In this document: piece by piece, positions 62,503 through 64,000 of the stretch | How positions within the stretch are numbered: the stretch's first letter is position 1 | Layout of the letters: every line of letters starts with the position of its first letter | DNA from: Sphingomonas flavalba | GTDB taxonomy: Bacteria > Pseudomonadota > Alphaproteobacteria > Sphingomonadales > Sphingomonadaceae | Length of the DNA stretch: 64,000 nucleotides | Reading direction: 5' to 3' | Assembly: GCF_004796535.1 (NCBI RefSeq) | Contig: NZ_SPHY01000009.1 | Coordinates: 62,001-126,000, forward strand | Made by a program: the position numbers and the translations under genes | The notes under the pieces: generated by a model | The model's database searches: none | Seen by the model: the letters and a program-made list of their open reading frames with translations, nothing else | Told to the model about the DNA's origin: nothing

Positions 62503-62506
62503 CGCG

Positions 62507-63619
62507 TCAGTAGAGGATGACGCTGCGGATGCTTTCCCCGGCATGCATCAGCTCGAAACCCTTGTTGATCTCGTCCAGGCTCAGCACATGGGTGATCATC
62601 GGGTCGATCTCGATCCGGCCGTTCATGTACCAGTCGACGATCTTGGGCACGTCGGTGCGCCCCTTGGCGCCGCCGAACGCGGTGCCGCGCCAGTTGCGGC
62701 CGGTGACCAGCTGAAACGGCCGGGTGGCAATCTCCTTGCCGGCCTCGGCTACGCCGATGATGATGCTGGTGCCCCAGCCGCGGTGGCAGGCTTCCAGCGC
62801 GGTCCGCATCACCTCGGTATTGCCGGTCGCGTCGAAAGTGAAATCGGCGCCGCCGTCGGTCAGCGCCAGCACCTCGGCGATCACCTCCTCGCGCGATTTG
62901 CCCTTGCCGTTGACGAAATCGGTCATGCCGAACCGGCGGCCCCATTCCTCGCGGTCGGGATTGATGTCGACGCCGATGATCTTGCCGGCCCCGGCCAGCC
63001 GCGCGCCCTGCAACACGTTCAGGCCGATGCCGCCCAGGCCGAACACGACGACGCTGTCACCAACCTGCACCTTGGCGGTGTTGACCACCGCGCCGACGCC
63101 GGTGGTCACCCCGCATCCGATGTAGCAGCTGGTCTTGAACGGCGCGTCCTCGCGGATCTTGGCGACCGCGATCTCCGGCAGCACGGTGAAGTTCGAGAAG
63201 GTCGAGCAGCCCATATAATGGTGGATCGGCTGCCCCTTGTAGCTGAACCGCGTGGTGCCGTCGGGCATCAACCCCTTGCCCTGGGTGGCGCGGATCGCGG
63301 TGCACAGGTTGGTCTTGCCGGACAGGCACGACTTACACTGGCGGCATTCCGGCGTGTAGAGCGGGATGACATGGTCGCCCGGCACGACGCTGGACACCCC
63401 CGCGCCGACCTCGCGGACGATGCCGGCGCCTTCATGGCCGAGGACGCTCGGGAAGATCCCTTCCGAATCGAAGCCGTCCAGCGTGTAGGCGTCGGTATGG
63501 CAGATGCCGGTCGCCATGATCTCGACCAGAACTTCGCCCGCCTTCGGGCCTTCAAGGTCAAGCTCGACGATCTCAAGCGGCTTCTTCGCCTCGAACGCCA
63601 CCGCCGCACGCGTTTTCAT
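62507..63619 (-). CDS. S-(hydroxymethyl)glutathione dehydrogenase / class III alcohol dehydrogenase
   Basis: 370 residues, the normal length. Catalytic zinc ligands are in [20 protein letters not shown] and [13 protein letters not shown]; the structural zinc site is [15 protein letters not shown]. The NAD motif is [15 protein letters not shown]. It oxidises the formaldehyde-glutathione adduct to S-formylglutathione. It is the first gene of the operon with purU, fghA and the FAD reductase. This assignment (frmA/adhC/flhA in different hosts) is secure. Confidence 0.95.
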   Translation of the reverse strand: MKTRAAVAFEAKKPLEIVELDLEGPKAGEVLVEIMATGICHTDAYTLDGFDSEGIFPSVLGHEGAGIVREVGAGVSSVVPGDHVIPLYTPECRQCKSCLSGKTNLCTAIRATQGKGLMPDGTTRFSYKGQPIHHYMGCSTFSNFTVLPEIAVAKIREDAPFKTSCYIGCGVTTGVGAVVNTAKVQVGDSVVVFGLGGIGLNVLQGARLAGAGKIIGVDINPDREEWGRRFGMTDFVNGKGKSREEVIAEVLALTDGGADFTFDATGNTEVMRTALEACHRGWGTSIIIGVAEAGKEIATRPFQLVTGRNWRGTAFGGAKGRTDVPKIVDWYMNGRIEIDPMITHVLSLDEINKGFELMHAGESIRSVILY

Positions 63620-63678
63620 GCCAGTCTCCCTGCTTCGGTCGCGTCCCCTCTAACCGGTCAGCCCATGGCGATAAACCG

Positions 63679-64000
63679 CTATCGTGCGGCGGTAGCCGGG
63701 TGCTGCTCGTCCATCGCGGCGCGGACGGCCGCCGCCGCGCTGTTCAGCGCGGCCATCAGCGCTTCGGCGTCCGCCAGCGTCGAATCCGCCCGCATCGTCC
63801 GCCGCGCCGACGCTTCAAGCCGCCGGGCGCAGGCAGCGCTCGCTCCCCCAGCCAGCGCATGCGCCTCGCGGCGAAGGGTTTCCAGGTCGTCGGCCGCCAG
63901 CGCCGCCTTCAGCACCCCGGCCCGTCCGGCGCCGTCCGCCAGGAACAACTCGAGCAGCCGCCGCATCCCGTCGTTACCGACCAGCGCTGCCGCTTCGGCC
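63679..64000 (-). CDS. Hpt-domain protein, 5' end beyond the window
   Basis: At least 107 codons, open to the right edge; the start lies outside. The four-helix Hpt core reads GMRRLLELFLADGAGR, then LRREAHALAGGASAACARRL, where His in AHALAG is the phosphorylated residue. The Hpt helix-one region (EAAALVGNDG) continues to the edge. It passes phosphate between a hybrid kinase and a response regulator. It may be a free Hpt or the tail of a larger kinase; the window does not show which. Confidence 0.75.
   Translation of the reverse strand, partial: AEAAALVGNDGMRRLLELFLADGAGRAGVLKAALAADDLETLRREAHALAGGASAACARRLEASARRTMRADSTLADAEALMAALNSAAAAVRAAMDEQHPATAAR

Overview
The window is about 64 kb of GC-rich chromosome from an alphaproteobacterium, most probably a member of the Sphingomonadales. 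The grounds are an EipA/DUF1134 gene, TonB-dependent receptors embedded in catabolic clusters, many genes joined by ATGA or GTGA overlaps, and the overall sphingomonad-like gene repertoire. I see no transposase, integrase, phage gene, rRNA operon or CRISPR array. One tRNA gene is present, tRNA-Ser(GGA).

Layout. 0.1-1.0 kb: eipA and tRNA-Ser. 1.1-9.6 kb: an acid-sugar locus with an AraD1-type FAH hydrolase, a histidine-phosphatase-like protein, and a tight operon of MFS transporter, L-rhamnonate-dehydratase-like enolase, NAD(P) reductase and GH31 glycosidase. A FadR-type GntR regulator is divergent from the operon, with two matching operator repeats between them. 9.7-15.6 kb: a secreted M20 amidohydrolase, ROK sugar kinase, an unknown membrane protein, a GNAT enzyme and a TPR protein. 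15.7-27.1 kb: a catabolic cluster for an unidentified nitrogenous compound, with a maleate-isomerase-like enzyme behind a possible leader peptide, MFS transporter, RidA, LysR regulator, an Ldh-family protein lacking the usual histidines, TonB receptor, metal-free M24 creatinase/ectoine-hydrolase-type enzyme, class V aminotransferase, M20 carbamoylase-type hydrolase and flavin reductase.

27.2-29.8 kb: a sulfide/persulfide module (TauE/SafE, rhodanese, BigR/SqrR-type ArsR, persulfide-dioxygenase-like MBL enzyme). 29.7-36.0 kb: a 5-oxoproline locus (GntR, NRAMP-type transporter, PxpA, fused PxpBC, biotin carboxylase). 36.1-38.1 kb: DUF2147 protein and two L,D-transpeptidase-fold proteins in one operon.

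38.2-49.8 kb is the most interesting part. A sigma-54 activator carries, as its sensor, a TIM-barrel homologous to an enzyme encoded in the operon it appears to control. That enzyme and its upstream neighbour are the two halves of the Tm-1-like protein (UPF0261 and 'PEP hydrolase' domains). Two near-consensus sigma-54 promoters with the same core (TGGCAC-N5-TTGCT) and GTTAC-type upstream repeats sit in front of the Tm-1-like/ThuA-cupin/DUF1080 operon and of the quinoprotein-cytochrome/TonB receptor pair. A UUCG terminator closes the unit. I infer a two-transcript regulon for an unidentified, probably sugar-derived, ligand.

50.0-54.6 kb: nitric-oxide functions (NnrS, qNOR) around two small DUF genes. 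54.7-59.5 kb: SMR exporter, GNAT, EamA transporter, retropepsin-like protease, IspG, SPOR lipoprotein and a small secreted protein. 59.6-63.6 kb: formaldehyde oxidation (class III alcohol dehydrogenase, PurU, S-formylglutathione hydrolase) plus a ferredoxin-reductase-type flavoprotein. The right edge cuts an Hpt-domain gene.
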